Shown here: positions 7,954 to 15,847 of the stretch, in pieces | Layout: every line of letters begins with the position of its first letter | How positions within the stretch are numbered: position 1 is the first letter of the stretch | Assembly (NCBI GenBank): GCA_012729785.1 | Contig: JAAYCL010000014.1 | Coordinates: 1-64,000 of the forward strand | Direction of reading: 5' to 3' | Source: Chlamydiota bacterium | GTDB taxonomy: Bacteria > Auribacterota > Tritonobacteria > UBA1439 | Length of the DNA stretch: 64,000 nucleotides | Program-made: the position numbers and the translations under genes | The notes under the pieces: generated by a model | What the model was told of the DNA's origin: nothing | Database searches by the model: none | Seen by the model: the letters and a program-made list of their open reading frames with translations, nothing else

Positions 7954-8012
7954 GTCACGGTTCTTATAAGTTGCCGGCTGAGGCGGAATGCTCGCCGTGG
8001 GTGGGACGGGGG

Positions 8013-8067
8013 GGGACGAATTATTGTGTAACTACAAGTGGCGGAAGTTGTTGCATACAACGTCTAC
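8013..8067 (-). repeat. Outer right 55-bp arm of the transposase element
   Basis: Read on the minus strand, it has the same 18-base tip as the left arm and the same AATTCGTCCC inner motif at the same distance. Its last base, C8067, is also part of the stop codon of arnD. Confidence 0.75.
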
Positions 8068-8987
8068 TACGACTGTATGGCGACGAGGCCGGCGCGGCCG
8101 GGCAGTTCGCCCATCTCGAGCGCGCAGCGGGGGATCGTTTCCGGCCGGCCGAGCGCCTCGTCGGCGATTTCGCCCAGCATCGAGAAACAGACCCCGCGCC
8201 GCGCGAGTTCGCCGAGGAGCCGGTCGAACCAGCCCGCCCAGCCCATCCCCTCCGCCTCGGCGTGCACGGTGAGGACGTGCCTCCCCCGCGCCGAGATGCG
8301 ATCGAGGTACAGGCGCGAGAGGTCATCCGGGCTCGCGCAGGCCCCCGATCCGAGAAGTTCGTCGAGTGTCGGGAGGGTGGTCGGCACCTGGAGGTGCGTC
8401 GCGGGGTAGCCGCCCATCGAGGGGAAAAACGGGCCCGTCCCGCGGCTGTCGCTGTGGTAGCGCATGCCGGTCTCGTCCTGCGCCTCGAGCTGGCGCGGCG
8501 AGCAGCTCCATCCGGGCGCGGCCGAGCAGTCGGCGTCGCGCCCGACGATCTCGCGGAAGACTGCGCACGCCGCCCCGAACTCCGCGCGCGTCTCCTCCGG
8601 CCCCATACGCGGGATCCGGTCGTGCCAGCGGACGTGGTCGTGGCCGTGGATGCCGACCTCGTGTTTCGCATCGAGAAGGTCCCTGATATGGCCCGGGAAC
8701 GACCGGGCAATTTGCCGGGCGGGGAGGAGTGTGCCGGAGAGGGCCGTGCGGAGGCCGTACATCCCGACGGCGTTCGAGCGGAGCATCTTCTTCAAAAAAC
8801 CCCGGCGGGTGAAGAAGCGCAGGACCGCCCTGCCGGAGTTGTCCGGGCCCATGGCGATGAAGAACGACGCGCGGACGCCGCGCCCGGCGAGGAGGTCGGC
8901 GAGGCGGGGGACCCCCTCCGCCATACCGCGATAGGTGTCGACGTCGATCTTGAGTGAAAGGACGCACAGCTTGGCGTGCATGGGCAT
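8067..8987 (-). CDS. arnD: ArnD: 4-deoxy-4-formamido-L-arabinose-phosphoundecaprenol deformylase
   Basis: ArnD removes the formyl group from undecaprenyl-phosphate-Ara4FN, giving the Ara4N donor for lipid A. The 306-residue protein keeps the features that separate ArnD from other CE4 enzymes: IDVDT at residues 14-18, GPDNSGR (47-53), KKMLRSNA near 70, HGHDHVRWH from residue 114, and CSAAPGW with a later TVHAEAEG. There is no signal peptide, as in E. coli ArnD. It is the last gene of the minus-strand arn run. Its TAG stop overlaps the outer arm of the transposase element, so the element inserted exactly at its 3' end. Confidence 0.9.
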   Translation of the reverse strand: MPMHAKLCVLSLKIDVDTYRGMAEGVPRLADLLAGRGVRASFFIAMGPDNSGRAVLRFFTRRGFLKKMLRSNAVGMYGLRTALSGTLLPARQIARSFPGHIRDLLDAKHEVGIHGHDHVRWHDRIPRMGPEETRAEFGAACAVFREIVGRDADCSAAPGWSCSPRQLEAQDETGMRYHSDSRGTGPFFPSMGGYPATHLQVPTTLPTLDELLGSGACASPDDLSRLYLDRISARGRHVLTVHAEAEGMGWAGWFDRLLGELARRGVCFSMLGEIADEALGRPETIPRCALEMGELPGRAGLVAIQS

Positions 8988-9011
8988 ATCGCGGCACCCC
9001 TCCGTGCCGCC

Positions 9012-9914
9012 TCAGGACGGCTTCCGCAACAGGACGCAGATCTCCTCACCGATGAGATAACGTTCGCCGAGATCCCCGCGCGTCTCCATCTCGATGCCCA
9101 GATCGATCGCGCGGATCGCCTGGACGAAGATCCGCTCGTTGAGCGGGGGAGGCGGGGGGGGCGGGGGCTCTTTCCGGACGAGCCAGCGATCCGCGAACGC
9201 GTCGAGCCGGCCGAGGAACGGGAGCGCGAAGCGCCGCACGGAGGCGCGGGGAGGCGTCCTCCCGGGATCGAACACCGCTTTCTCCCAGAGGAAGAAGGCC
9301 AGCTTGCACAGGGCGTTGCCGACGATCCGCGCGCGCACCACCTCGTAGCCGCCGAAGAGGGCCTCGATCTCGTCGATGGTGTAGCCGAAGCGCACGTGGC
9401 CAGCGTCCCGCATCCACCTCGCCAGATCCTCCCGTTCCGCCGGGCTGAGCTGGGAGGGGTCGTAGTCGTGCGCCTTGAAGGGGGCATTGACGTGCACGTA
9501 TCCACCGGGGGCGAGGGAGGCGTCGATATTCGCCGCGAGACGCGCGTCGTCGGCAACGTGTTCCAGGACGTCCGAAACGATGACGCAGTCGAACAGCCCG
9601 AGATCGAGAGGGAGGGTCAGGTCCCGCCGCAGAAACCGCGCATTCTCGAGGCCATGCTTTCGCGCGAGGGATTCCGCGCGGGTCACGGCGTTCTCCGACA
9701 GGTCGATGCCGGTCACCTGTGTGCGCGGGTGGTGTCTGGCGAGGTAGATGCTCTTCGGCGCCCCCCACCCGCAGCCGGCGTCGAGGAGGGTTTCGGGGGC
9801 CGGGCGCACGAGCTCGAAATCGGAGAGAAAGCGCCGCAGGCGATAGTAGCCGGGAATATCCCGGCCGCCGGAGAACAGCTCGTAGAGGAACCGCTCGATG
9901 TCGGTCGGCTTCAT
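9012..9914 (-). CDS. Class I SAM-dependent methyltransferase within the arn cluster
   Basis: A 300-residue methyltransferase with the SAM-binding LDAGCGWG (residues 44-51), TGIDLSE after the second strand, and FDCVIVSDVLEHV near residue 110. A run of eight prolines precedes a C-terminal LNERIFVQAIRAIDLG segment. The ATG at 9914 is chosen over one at 9956 because homology-like sequence starts here (MKPTDIERFLYELF). The gene lies between the ArnA-decarboxylase half and arnD on the same strand, with gaps of 76 and 24 bases. No arn operon methyltransferase of this kind is standard, so methylation of the sugar or lipid intermediate is inference. Confidence 0.75.
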   Translation of the reverse strand: MKPTDIERFLYELFSGGRDIPGYYRLRRFLSDFELVRPAPETLLDAGCGWGAPKSIYLARHHPRTQVTGIDLSENAVTRAESLARKHGLENARFLRRDLTLPLDLGLFDCVIVSDVLEHVADDARLAANIDASLAPGGYVHVNAPFKAHDYDPSQLSPAEREDLARWMRDAGHVRFGYTIDEIEALFGGYEVVRARIVGNALCKLAFFLWEKAVFDPGRTPPRASVRRFALPFLGRLDAFADRWLVRKEPPPPPPPPLNERIFVQAIRAIDLGIEMETRGDLGERYLIGEEICVLLRKPS

Positions 9915-9990
9915 AGAGGCAACAGCGACCGCATCGGGCCTGCGGGGTGCGCGCAAGGCCCGCGTTCGCGGGAGCCGTTCCGGGGCGCGG

Positions 9991-10950
9991 CTACTGCGCC
10001 AGGTCCCGGAACCACTCCCAGGTCCGGCGGACGCCCTCCTCGAGCGGGGTGGTGGCCACCACGCCGAGGATCCGCTTCATCTTCTCGACCCTGGGGACGC
10101 GGCGCTGGATATCCTCGTAGCTCTCACCGTAGATCGACTCCTTCGGGACGAGCTTGATCTTCGACTTCGCCCCGGAGACCTTGATCATCAGCTCCGCGAG
10201 GTCCCTGATGGAGGTTTCGACGTTGGTGCCGATGTTGAAGATCTCCCCCTCCGCCTCGGGTTTGAGGCCCGCGGCGACGGTTGCTCGGATGGCGTCGTCG
10301 ACGTAGGTGAAGCAGCGGGTCTGGCTGCCGTCGCCGATGACCGTGACCGGCTCGTTGCGGAGGAGCTGGCCGATGAAGATGGTGAGGACGCGTCCCACGT
10401 CGATCTTGTCCAGGCGCGGGCCGTAGACGTTGAAGTAGCGGACGATCACCACGGGCAGCCCCATCTTCCGGTAGGCGTGGCAGAAATGCTCGCCGACCCC
10501 CTTGGAGGTCGAGTAGCACCAGCGGTCGATGCGGGTCGAGCCGAGCACCCGGTCGTCGTCCTCGTCCCACGGGACCTTGGGGTTGCGACCGTAGACCTCG
10601 GAGGTGGAGGTGAAGACAACCTTCTTGTTGTGCTTGTGGGCGAGGCGCAGCACGTTCTGCGTCCCGTTGATGTTGACATTGAGGACCGCGTACGGATCCG
10701 CGACATAATGCTCGACGCCCACGACCGCCGCCATATGGTAGACGAGGTCGCATTTGATGATGAGCGACTCGAGCATCTCGAGGTTGAAGACGGTGTCGTG
10801 GACGTAGTGGAACTTCGGGTGGGAAAGCACGTGCTTGATCTTGAAGGTGGAGCCGGTGTCGAGGATGAAGACCTCGTGGCCGTCCTTGAGAAACGCGTCG
10901 GTGAGGTGCGAGCCGAGAAAGCCCGCGCCGCCGGTGATGAGCACTCTCAT
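9991..10950 (-). CDS. arnA: UDP-glucuronate decarboxylase-like SDR (stand-alone ArnA C-terminal domain)
   Basis: A 319-residue extended SDR. It has GGAGFLGSH at residues 7-15, STSEVYG (S117, E118, matching the catalytic Ser-Glu of ArnA) and YSTSK (Y146, K150). In ArnA the C-terminal half oxidatively decarboxylates UDP-glucuronate to UDP-4-keto-pentose. Here it is a separate protein whose start at 10,950 follows GGAGAGTGCA. UDP-xylose synthase and GDP/UDP-sugar epimerases are close relatives, so the arn role rests on context: it lies directly downstream of the ArnA-type formyltransferase gene, 65 bases away, on the same strand. Confidence 0.78.
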   Translation of the reverse strand: MRVLITGGAGFLGSHLTDAFLKDGHEVFILDTGSTFKIKHVLSHPKFHYVHDTVFNLEMLESLIIKCDLVYHMAAVVGVEHYVADPYAVLNVNINGTQNVLRLAHKHNKKVVFTSTSEVYGRNPKVPWDEDDDRVLGSTRIDRWCYSTSKGVGEHFCHAYRKMGLPVVIVRYFNVYGPRLDKIDVGRVLTIFIGQLLRNEPVTVIGDGSQTRCFTYVDDAIRATVAAGLKPEAEGEIFNIGTNVETSIRDLAELMIKVSGAKSKIKLVPKESIYGESYEDIQRRVPRVEKMKRILGVVATTPLEEGVRRTWEWFRDLAQ

Positions 10951-11015
10951 TGCACTCTCCTTGTGGTGGTCCCCGCCGCCCGCGCACAGAGGCGCGGGTT
11001 GCGTAACATATAAGT

Positions 11016-11948
11016 TTACCCCAATACGGTCCCCGGGGAAACCCCAATCGTTCGGGCGACGGATCCGCCCTCCGCCGTCTCCCCCCCCTCCCGCTGCGCG
11101 CGGGTGACGCGGAGGATCCCACGCCCGGTTGCGATCTCGAGGGCGCCCGGGACGCGCGAGGGGAGGACGGTCCCCGGCGCGGCGCCGCCGGTCGGGGCCG
11201 TTTCGTCCGGTTCGGCCCACCAGACGATGAGCGTTCCGCCCGCATACGGGCTGAACGCGCCGGGGTAGGGGCGGGTGACGGCGCGTACGAGGTTGTAGAT
11301 CTCCGTCGCGGGCTTGGACCAGTCTATCAGCCCGTCCTTTCGCGACCTACCTCCGAAGTATGAGGCGAGGCGCTGGTCCTGCGGGGTCTCCGGGAAGCGG
11401 CCCTGGAGCATCAGCGGCCATGTCTCGCGCATCAGATCCGCGGCTGCGGCGGTCATCCGGTCGAAAAGCGTTCGGGCGCTGTCGGAGAACTCTATCGGCA
11501 CCCGCCGTTGGGCGACGATGGCGCCCCGGTCGGGCTTGAGCTCCATCCGGTGGAGCGTCACGCCGGTCTCGGTCTCGCCGCGGACGAGGACCCAGTTGAC
11601 CGGGCAGCGGCCGCGGTAGCGGGGGAGAAGCGAGCCGTGCAGGTTGAACGCGCCGACGCGGGGGATGTCGAGGAGCTCCTGTTTGACCATCTGGCGGAAG
11701 TAGAAGGAGAAGATGATGTCGGGGCCGATGCGGCGCACCTTCTCCACGATCTCCGGCGCGTTCACGTCGGCCGGCTCGAGGACGGGGAGGCCGCGTTCGC
11801 GGGCGAGATCGCGGACGGAGCGGAACCAGATGGTCTCGTTCGGGCTGTCGGCGTGCGTCAGCACCAGACGCAGATCCGCTCCGGCGTCCAGCAGTTCCTT
11901 CAGACAGACATACCCGATGTCGTGGTACCCCAGTACGACGAGCTTCAT
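11016..11948 (-). CDS. arnA: UDP-Ara4N formyltransferase (stand-alone ArnA N-terminal domain)
   Basis: A 310-residue formyltransferase that uses 10-formyl-THF to formylate UDP-4-amino-4-deoxy-L-arabinose. Catalytic N102, H104 and D140 fall at the same numbers as in E. coli ArnA: FNLHGSLLPRYRGRCPVNWVL (described as region 101-121) and LKPDRGAIVAQ. The YHDIGY and THADSPNE segments near the N-terminus are ArnA-specific and distinguish it from Met-tRNA formyltransferase. The protein stops after the C-terminal OB-like domain, so the two ArnA activities are encoded by adjacent genes. Start: ATG at 11,948 with AGGAAG just upstream; a TATACT on the minus strand lies inside the repeat behind it. Confidence 0.85.
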   Translation of the reverse strand: MKLVVLGYHDIGYVCLKELLDAGADLRLVLTHADSPNETIWFRSVRDLARERGLPVLEPADVNAPEIVEKVRRIGPDIIFSFYFRQMVKQELLDIPRVGAFNLHGSLLPRYRGRCPVNWVLVRGETETGVTLHRMELKPDRGAIVAQRRVPIEFSDSARTLFDRMTAAAADLMRETWPLMLQGRFPETPQDQRLASYFGGRSRKDGLIDWSKPATEIYNLVRAVTRPYPGAFSPYAGGTLIVWWAEPDETAPTGGAAPGTVLPSRVPGALEIATGRGILRVTRAQREGGETAEGGSVARTIGVSPGTVLG

Positions 11949-11962
11949 CTTCCTCCGCGCTC

Positions 11963-12060
11963 GGGGTCAGATCCTTGATTAGTATACTACGGCACGGCGG
12001 CCGGAATGTGCGTCTATTCCCCCCCTTCGCCACAATACTAATAAATAAGGACCTGACCCC
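11963..12060. repeat. 98-bp inverted-repeat element with GGGGTCAG ends
   Basis: The left end reads GGGGTCAGATCCTTGATTAG and the reverse complement of the right end reads GGGGTCAGGTCCTTATTTAT, both then giving ATTAGTAT. The element fills the whole gap between arnT and the formyltransferase gene and carries an AGTATACT palindrome (11,981-11,988) that can act as a minus-strand -10. Fragments with the same end occur at 35,948 and 56,279. Confidence 0.65.
11981..11986 (-). promoter_or_regulatory. -10-like TATACT inside the repeat, reading into the ArnA formyltransferase gene
   Basis: On the minus strand TATACT stands 32 bases before the ATG at 11,948. If active, the repeat splits the arn cluster into two transcription units. 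Confidence 0.3.
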
Positions 12061-12061
12061 A

Positions 12062-13684
12062 TCAGCGGTTGGATATCAGGACGAGATCGAATTTCTTGTA
12101 CCGGTACTTCTCCGGCGCCATCGAGTGCGGGGGGAGCGTTCCACCCCGGGCCGCGTATTCTCCGGTGTCCAGAAGGCAGAAGACCGGCTCGGGGGAGGAG
12201 AGGTAGGCGGAGAGACGTTCCGCGTCGCCGTGCTCCGTGGCGCCGAGATACTCCACGACGCGCCCCGTGAAGAAGCCGAGCGCCAGTCGCCTGCTGAAGA
12301 GACCGTAGGTGGCGAGCCGCGCCTCCCCCACCGCCGGGGCGACCGATTCCGCGAGCCGCCGGTGATCGGCGCGCCGCGCGTCGCGCAGCGGAAGGCTCGC
12401 GACGAAGAGGGCCCACCCCGCCGCGAAGGCGACCACGATCGCCGCGAACGCCGCGGGCATCCTCCGCGAGGCGTCGAGGCGCCACAAGGCGACCGCGGCG
12501 GCCGCGGGAGCCGCGGCGGCGGCGAGCGACCTCCAGGGGAAACGGGGGAAGAGGAAGAAGGCCGCGACCGGGATCCCGACCGCCGTCGCGCATGAGAGGA
12601 CGCAGATGGCGGCGGGGATGATCCGCCGCAGGCGGGGGGCGGGGGCGGCGATGAGCCGGTCCCAGTAGTCGCCCACGAGCAGCGCCGCGGCCGGGTAGAG
12701 CGGGAGCGCGTAGCGGGAATGCTTGCCGCTGCTCAGGGTGAGGAAGGCGAAGACGGCCAGAAACCACGCCGCGGGGAATCGCCGGTCGCGCGCGGGGGGC
12801 GGCGCCCACGGGACGAGGAGGAGAAAGACGCTCCACGGGAGGAAATGACCCGCGATCTCGGGCAGGTAGAACCAGAACGGCTCGGGCTTGTCGAAGCCGG
12901 TGGTGAGCCGGAGGAGGTTCTCCTTGACGACGTACATCTCCCAGAAGAACGCCCGCCCGTCGGGCCCGATGCGGACGAGGTACGGGAGGTACCATGCCGC
13001 CTGCAGCGCGGCGACGATGACGACGCCCCACGGCAGGCGCATCCGCCGGACGAGGCGGAGGCGCCGCGCCCACGCCAGGTAGGCGAGGAACACGATCGCG
13101 GGAAAGCCGAGGCCGAGCGGGCCCTTGGTGAGCGCGGCGAGTCCCGCCGCCGCATAGGCGAGGAGGAACGGGCCCGCGCGCCTCCCGTCCTCCCGTTCGC
13201 CCAGGTACAGGAAGAAGAGGGTTAGGGTCGTGAAGAAGCTGAACGTCATGTCCACCATGCAGGTCCTCGCCTCCCAGGCGAAGGCGTAGCCGGTGCACAG
13301 GACGAACCCCGCGAGGATCCCCGCCCGCGCCCCGAAGAGCCGGCGGCCGAGCGATGCGGTAAGGGCGACGCAGCCCGTCGCCGCGAGCGCGGACGGCAGG
13401 CGCGCGACGAACGGGGTGAGCCCCCCGAAGAGCTTCGCGGCGCCGGCGACGAGCCATATGAAGAGGATCGGCTTCTCGGTGAAGATGACGCCGTTGAAGC
13501 GGGGGACGACCCAGTCCCCGGAGCGGAGCATCTCCCACGCGATCTCGACGTACCAGAGGGTGTCCTTGTTCTCGAAGTCGCGCGCGCCGAGACGGAAGAG
13601 GAGGACGAAGGCGGCGGTGGCCGCGAGGAGGAACGGAAAAATCCGCGTGCGCGGGGCCGGCGTTGGGTCGTTCATCGGGCACAT
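12062..13684 (-). CDS. arnT: ArnT-like lipid A aminoarabinose transferase (GT-C, family 83)
   Basis: A 540-residue inner-membrane GT-C enzyme that moves Ara4N from undecaprenyl phosphate to lipid A on the periplasmic side. The first membrane segment is at residues 15-32, followed by the periplasmic loop with ENKDTLWYVEIAWEM (catalytic acidic residues) and FTEKPILF, both ArnT/PMT hallmarks. About a dozen hydrophobic segments follow, then a C-terminal soluble domain of roughly 110 residues. An ATG at 13,675 is an alternative start. Membership of the lipid A branch rather than another GT-C branch is supported by arnC and arnB directly upstream. Confidence 0.82.
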   Translation of the reverse strand: MCPMNDPTPAPRTRIFPFLLAATAAFVLLFRLGARDFENKDTLWYVEIAWEMLRSGDWVVPRFNGVIFTEKPILFIWLVAGAAKLFGGLTPFVARLPSALAATGCVALTASLGRRLFGARAGILAGFVLCTGYAFAWEARTCMVDMTFSFFTTLTLFFLYLGEREDGRRAGPFLLAYAAAGLAALTKGPLGLGFPAIVFLAYLAWARRLRLVRRMRLPWGVVIVAALQAAWYLPYLVRIGPDGRAFFWEMYVVKENLLRLTTGFDKPEPFWFYLPEIAGHFLPWSVFLLLVPWAPPPARDRRFPAAWFLAVFAFLTLSSGKHSRYALPLYPAAALLVGDYWDRLIAAPAPRLRRIIPAAICVLSCATAVGIPVAAFFLFPRFPWRSLAAAAAPAAAAVALWRLDASRRMPAAFAAIVVAFAAGWALFVASLPLRDARRADHRRLAESVAPAVGEARLATYGLFSRRLALGFFTGRVVEYLGATEHGDAERLSAYLSSPEPVFCLLDTGEYAARGGTLPPHSMAPEKYRYKKFDLVLISNR

Positions 13685-13703
13685 TCCGGAAGCGGCGCGA
13701 CCC

Positions 13704-14672
13704 TCACGGGCTGGTCCGCTTGATCACGTAGCGCGGTCGGTTCCGGACCTCGGCGTAGATCCGGCCGATATACTCCCCGATCAGCCCCATGGCGAGGAGC
13801 TGGATGCCGACGAAGACGAACAGCACGGCGAAGAGGGTGAAGACCCCCTCGACCTCCGGGCCGGTGACGAGGCGCCTGACAAACAGGAAGATGCCGAAGA
13901 ACATCCCGAGGAGCGCGATGAGGATCCCGAGCCCGCTGATGAGCTGGATCGGGAAGAGGGAGAAGCCGGTCACCAGATCAAAATTCAGTTTGAGCAGGCG
14001 CGCCAGGGTGTACTTGGAGCGGCCCTTCTTCCGCTCCTCGTGGGCGACGCCGATCTCGGTGACGGAGCTGGCGAATGAGTTGGCGAGCGTGGGGATGAAA
14101 CTCGAGACCTCGTTGCAGCGCAGGATCTGGTCCACCACGACGCGCCGGTAGGCCCGAAGCATGCAGCCGTAATCCCTGAGGTAGACGCCGGTGGCGCGCT
14201 GGACGAAACGGTTCACGACCCACGACGGGATCTTCCTGAGGGGGGAGTCGCGCCGGTCCATCCGGAGGCCACCCACGATGTCGAACCCCTCTTCCATCTT
14301 GGAGACCAGCTTCGGTATCTCCTCGGGGGGGTTCTGGAGGTCGGCATCCATCGTGACGACGATCTCCCCCCTGGAGTGTTCGAGGCCGGCGAAGACGGCG
14401 GCGTGCTGCCCGTAGTTCCGGTTGAATTCGACGAGGCGCACGCGCGGGTCTCGGCGGGCGATCTCCGAGAGCAGGGCGGCGGAACGGTCGCGGCTCCCGT
14501 CGTCGACGAAGACGGCCTCGTAGCGCCTGCCGAGCGTCTCGAGCGCGTCCGTGAGGCGCCGGTACAGTACGGGGATGTTCTCTTCCTCGTTGAAGACCGG
14601 TATGACGACGGAGAGGTCGACGGGCGGAGAGGCGGGGGCCCCGGGATTCAAACTGTCGGACGCGGAACTCAT
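13704..14672 (-). CDS. arnC: ArnC: undecaprenyl-phosphate Ara4FN transferase
   Basis: A 322-residue GT2 enzyme with two C-terminal membrane helices that attaches formylated aminoarabinose to undecaprenyl phosphate. Seen: SVVIPVFNEE (21-30), VDDGSRD (56-62), NRNYGQHAAVFAG (84-96), the metal-binding DADLQNPPEE (109-118), and GCMLRAYRR, all closely matching E. coli ArnC. Membrane segments lie around residues 235-255 and 270-290, followed by LGEYIGRIYAEVRNRPRY. Its ATG overlaps the arnB stop (ATGA), so arnB and arnC are translationally coupled. Confidence 0.92.
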   Translation of the reverse strand: MSSASDSLNPGAPASPPVDLSVVIPVFNEEENIPVLYRRLTDALETLGRRYEAVFVDDGSRDRSAALLSEIARRDPRVRLVEFNRNYGQHAAVFAGLEHSRGEIVVTMDADLQNPPEEIPKLVSKMEEGFDIVGGLRMDRRDSPLRKIPSWVVNRFVQRATGVYLRDYGCMLRAYRRVVVDQILRCNEVSSFIPTLANSFASSVTEIGVAHEERKKGRSKYTLARLLKLNFDLVTGFSLFPIQLISGLGILIALLGMFFGIFLFVRRLVTGPEVEGVFTLFAVLFVFVGIQLLAMGLIGEYIGRIYAEVRNRPRYVIKRTSP

Positions 14673-15847
14673 TTCAGGTGCCTCGCGGCGATCTCCTTCG
14701 CCGCCGCGGCGGCGTCGTCGACGTCCGCCTCGCGCATTTTCGGATACAGCGGGAGGGAGAAGATGCGGTCGGAGACGAACTCGGTCTTCGGCAGGGTGCC
14801 GCGGCGGCAGCCGAACGCCTTCAGATAATACGGCTGGAGATGCACCGCGGGGAAATGCAGGCCGATGCCGATGTTGGCCTCGAGCATCGCCCCCATGAAC
14901 CGGTCCCGGTCGATCGTGAGGCGGTCGATGTCGACGAGCACCACGAACAGATGCCAGCAGTGGCGGATCCCCTCCTCGAGGGGCGTGACGGGGAGCAGGA
15001 TGCCCGGGGCCCCCGCGAGCAGGGCACGGTAGCGCGCCGCGAGGCGCGTCCGGATTTCGATGAACCCGTCGAGCTTCTTCAACTGGTGGATGCCGAGGGC
15101 CGCCTGGAGATCGGTAAGGTTGTACTTGAAGCCGGGGAAGTGGATCTCGTACTGGGGGATCTCCTTGCCGCCGTAGCGCTTCCATGCGTCCTTCTGGATG
15201 CCGTGGAACTTCAGGAGCCGCACCTTCTCCGCGAGGGCCGGGTCGTCGGTGACGAGCATCCCCCCCTCGCCGGTGGTGATGTTCTTGATCGGGTGGAAGG
15301 AGAAGACCGTCATCGCGCCGAGCGACCCTATCCGCCGCCCCCGGTATTCGGTGCCGATGGCGTGCGCGGCGTCCTCGATGACGACGAGGTTGCGGCGGCG
15401 GGCGATCTCGAGGATCCGTTCCATGTCGCACGGGTAGCCGGCGAAGTGGACCGGGATGACGGCCTTCGTGCGCGGGGTGACGGCGGCCTCGATGCAGGCG
15501 GGGTCGATGTTCAGGTCGTCGCGGATCTCCACGAAGACCGGCGTCGCGCCGACGAGGGCGACGACGTTCGCCGTCGCGGCGAAGGTCATCGAGGTGGTGA
15601 TCACCTCGTCGCCGGGACCGACGCCCGCGGCGAGGAGGGCGAGGTGGAGGCCGGCGGTTGCCGAGCTGAGGGCGACGGCGTGTTTGGCGCCGACGTATTC
15701 GCAGACGTCCTGTTCGAACCGGGCGCATTTCGGGCCGGTGGTGATCCAGCCGGACCGCATCGAGTGGAGGATCTCCGCGATCTCCTCATCCCCCAGCGAG
15801 GGACGCGAGAATGCCAGCATCTCCTTGCGGCGTGTCATCGGCGTCAT
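14669..15847 (-). CDS. arnB: ArnB: UDP-4-amino-4-deoxy-L-arabinose aminotransferase
   Basis: A 392-residue PLP aminotransferase of the DegT/DnrJ/EryC1 family, converting UDP-4-keto-pentose and glutamate to UDP-Ara4N. The PLP lysine is K188 in FHPIKNITTGEGG, and the aspartate that binds the ring nitrogen is D159 in VIEDAAHAIG. SSATAGLHLAL and the HCWHLFVV segment are typical of ArnB. The start at 15,847 is preferred since GGAGG lies 9 bases upstream; a GTG at 15,853 and ATGs at 15,838 and 15,820 are possible. It is the first gene of the cluster. Confidence 0.9.
   Translation of the reverse strand: MTPMTRRKEMLAFSRPSLGDEEIAEILHSMRSGWITTGPKCARFEQDVCEYVGAKHAVALSSATAGLHLALLAAGVGPGDEVITTSMTFAATANVVALVGATPVFVEIRDDLNIDPACIEAAVTPRTKAVIPVHFAGYPCDMERILEIARRRNLVVIEDAAHAIGTEYRGRRIGSLGAMTVFSFHPIKNITTGEGGMLVTDDPALAEKVRLLKFHGIQKDAWKRYGGKEIPQYEIHFPGFKYNLTDLQAALGIHQLKKLDGFIEIRTRLAARYRALLAGAPGILLPVTPLEEGIRHCWHLFVVLVDIDRLTIDRDRFMGAMLEANIGIGLHFPAVHLQPYYLKAFGCRRGTLPKTEFVSDRIFSLPLYPKMREADVDDAAAAAKEIAARHLK

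Larger units (their letters stand above)
7101..8067. mobile_element. RAYT/IS200-like element with perfect 18-bp inverted ends
   Basis: The 967-bp segment begins GTAGACGTTGTATGCAAC (7101-7118) and ends with its exact reverse complement (8050-8067). Each end extends to a 55-bp arm (7101-7155 and 8013-8067) whose inner edge is TAATTCGTCCC, at the same distance from both tips. It contains one transposase gene. Both tips abut stop codons of neighbouring genes. REP-associated tyrosine transposases sit between inverted REPs that begin GTAG and carry a small palindrome; here GTAG is followed by GTTG-TATG-CAAC, which fits. No target duplication is seen. Confidence 0.8.

Noticed and set aside
7954-8012. 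A complete solo 111-bp element between the inner and outer right arms
   Set aside because: The expected left-arm tip and TCGTCCC motif are not recognisable in these 59 bases.
9898-11013. Long plus-strand frame opposite the methyltransferase/decarboxylase genes
   Set aside because: It is antisense to recognised enzymes and has a His/Arg/Asp-rich composition typical of mirror frames in GC-rich DNA.
10951-11220. N-terminal extension of the decarboxylase to 11,220
   Set aside because: It would overlap the formyltransferase gene in another frame; GGAGAG before the ATG at 10,950 and the Rossmann motif at residue 7 fix the start.
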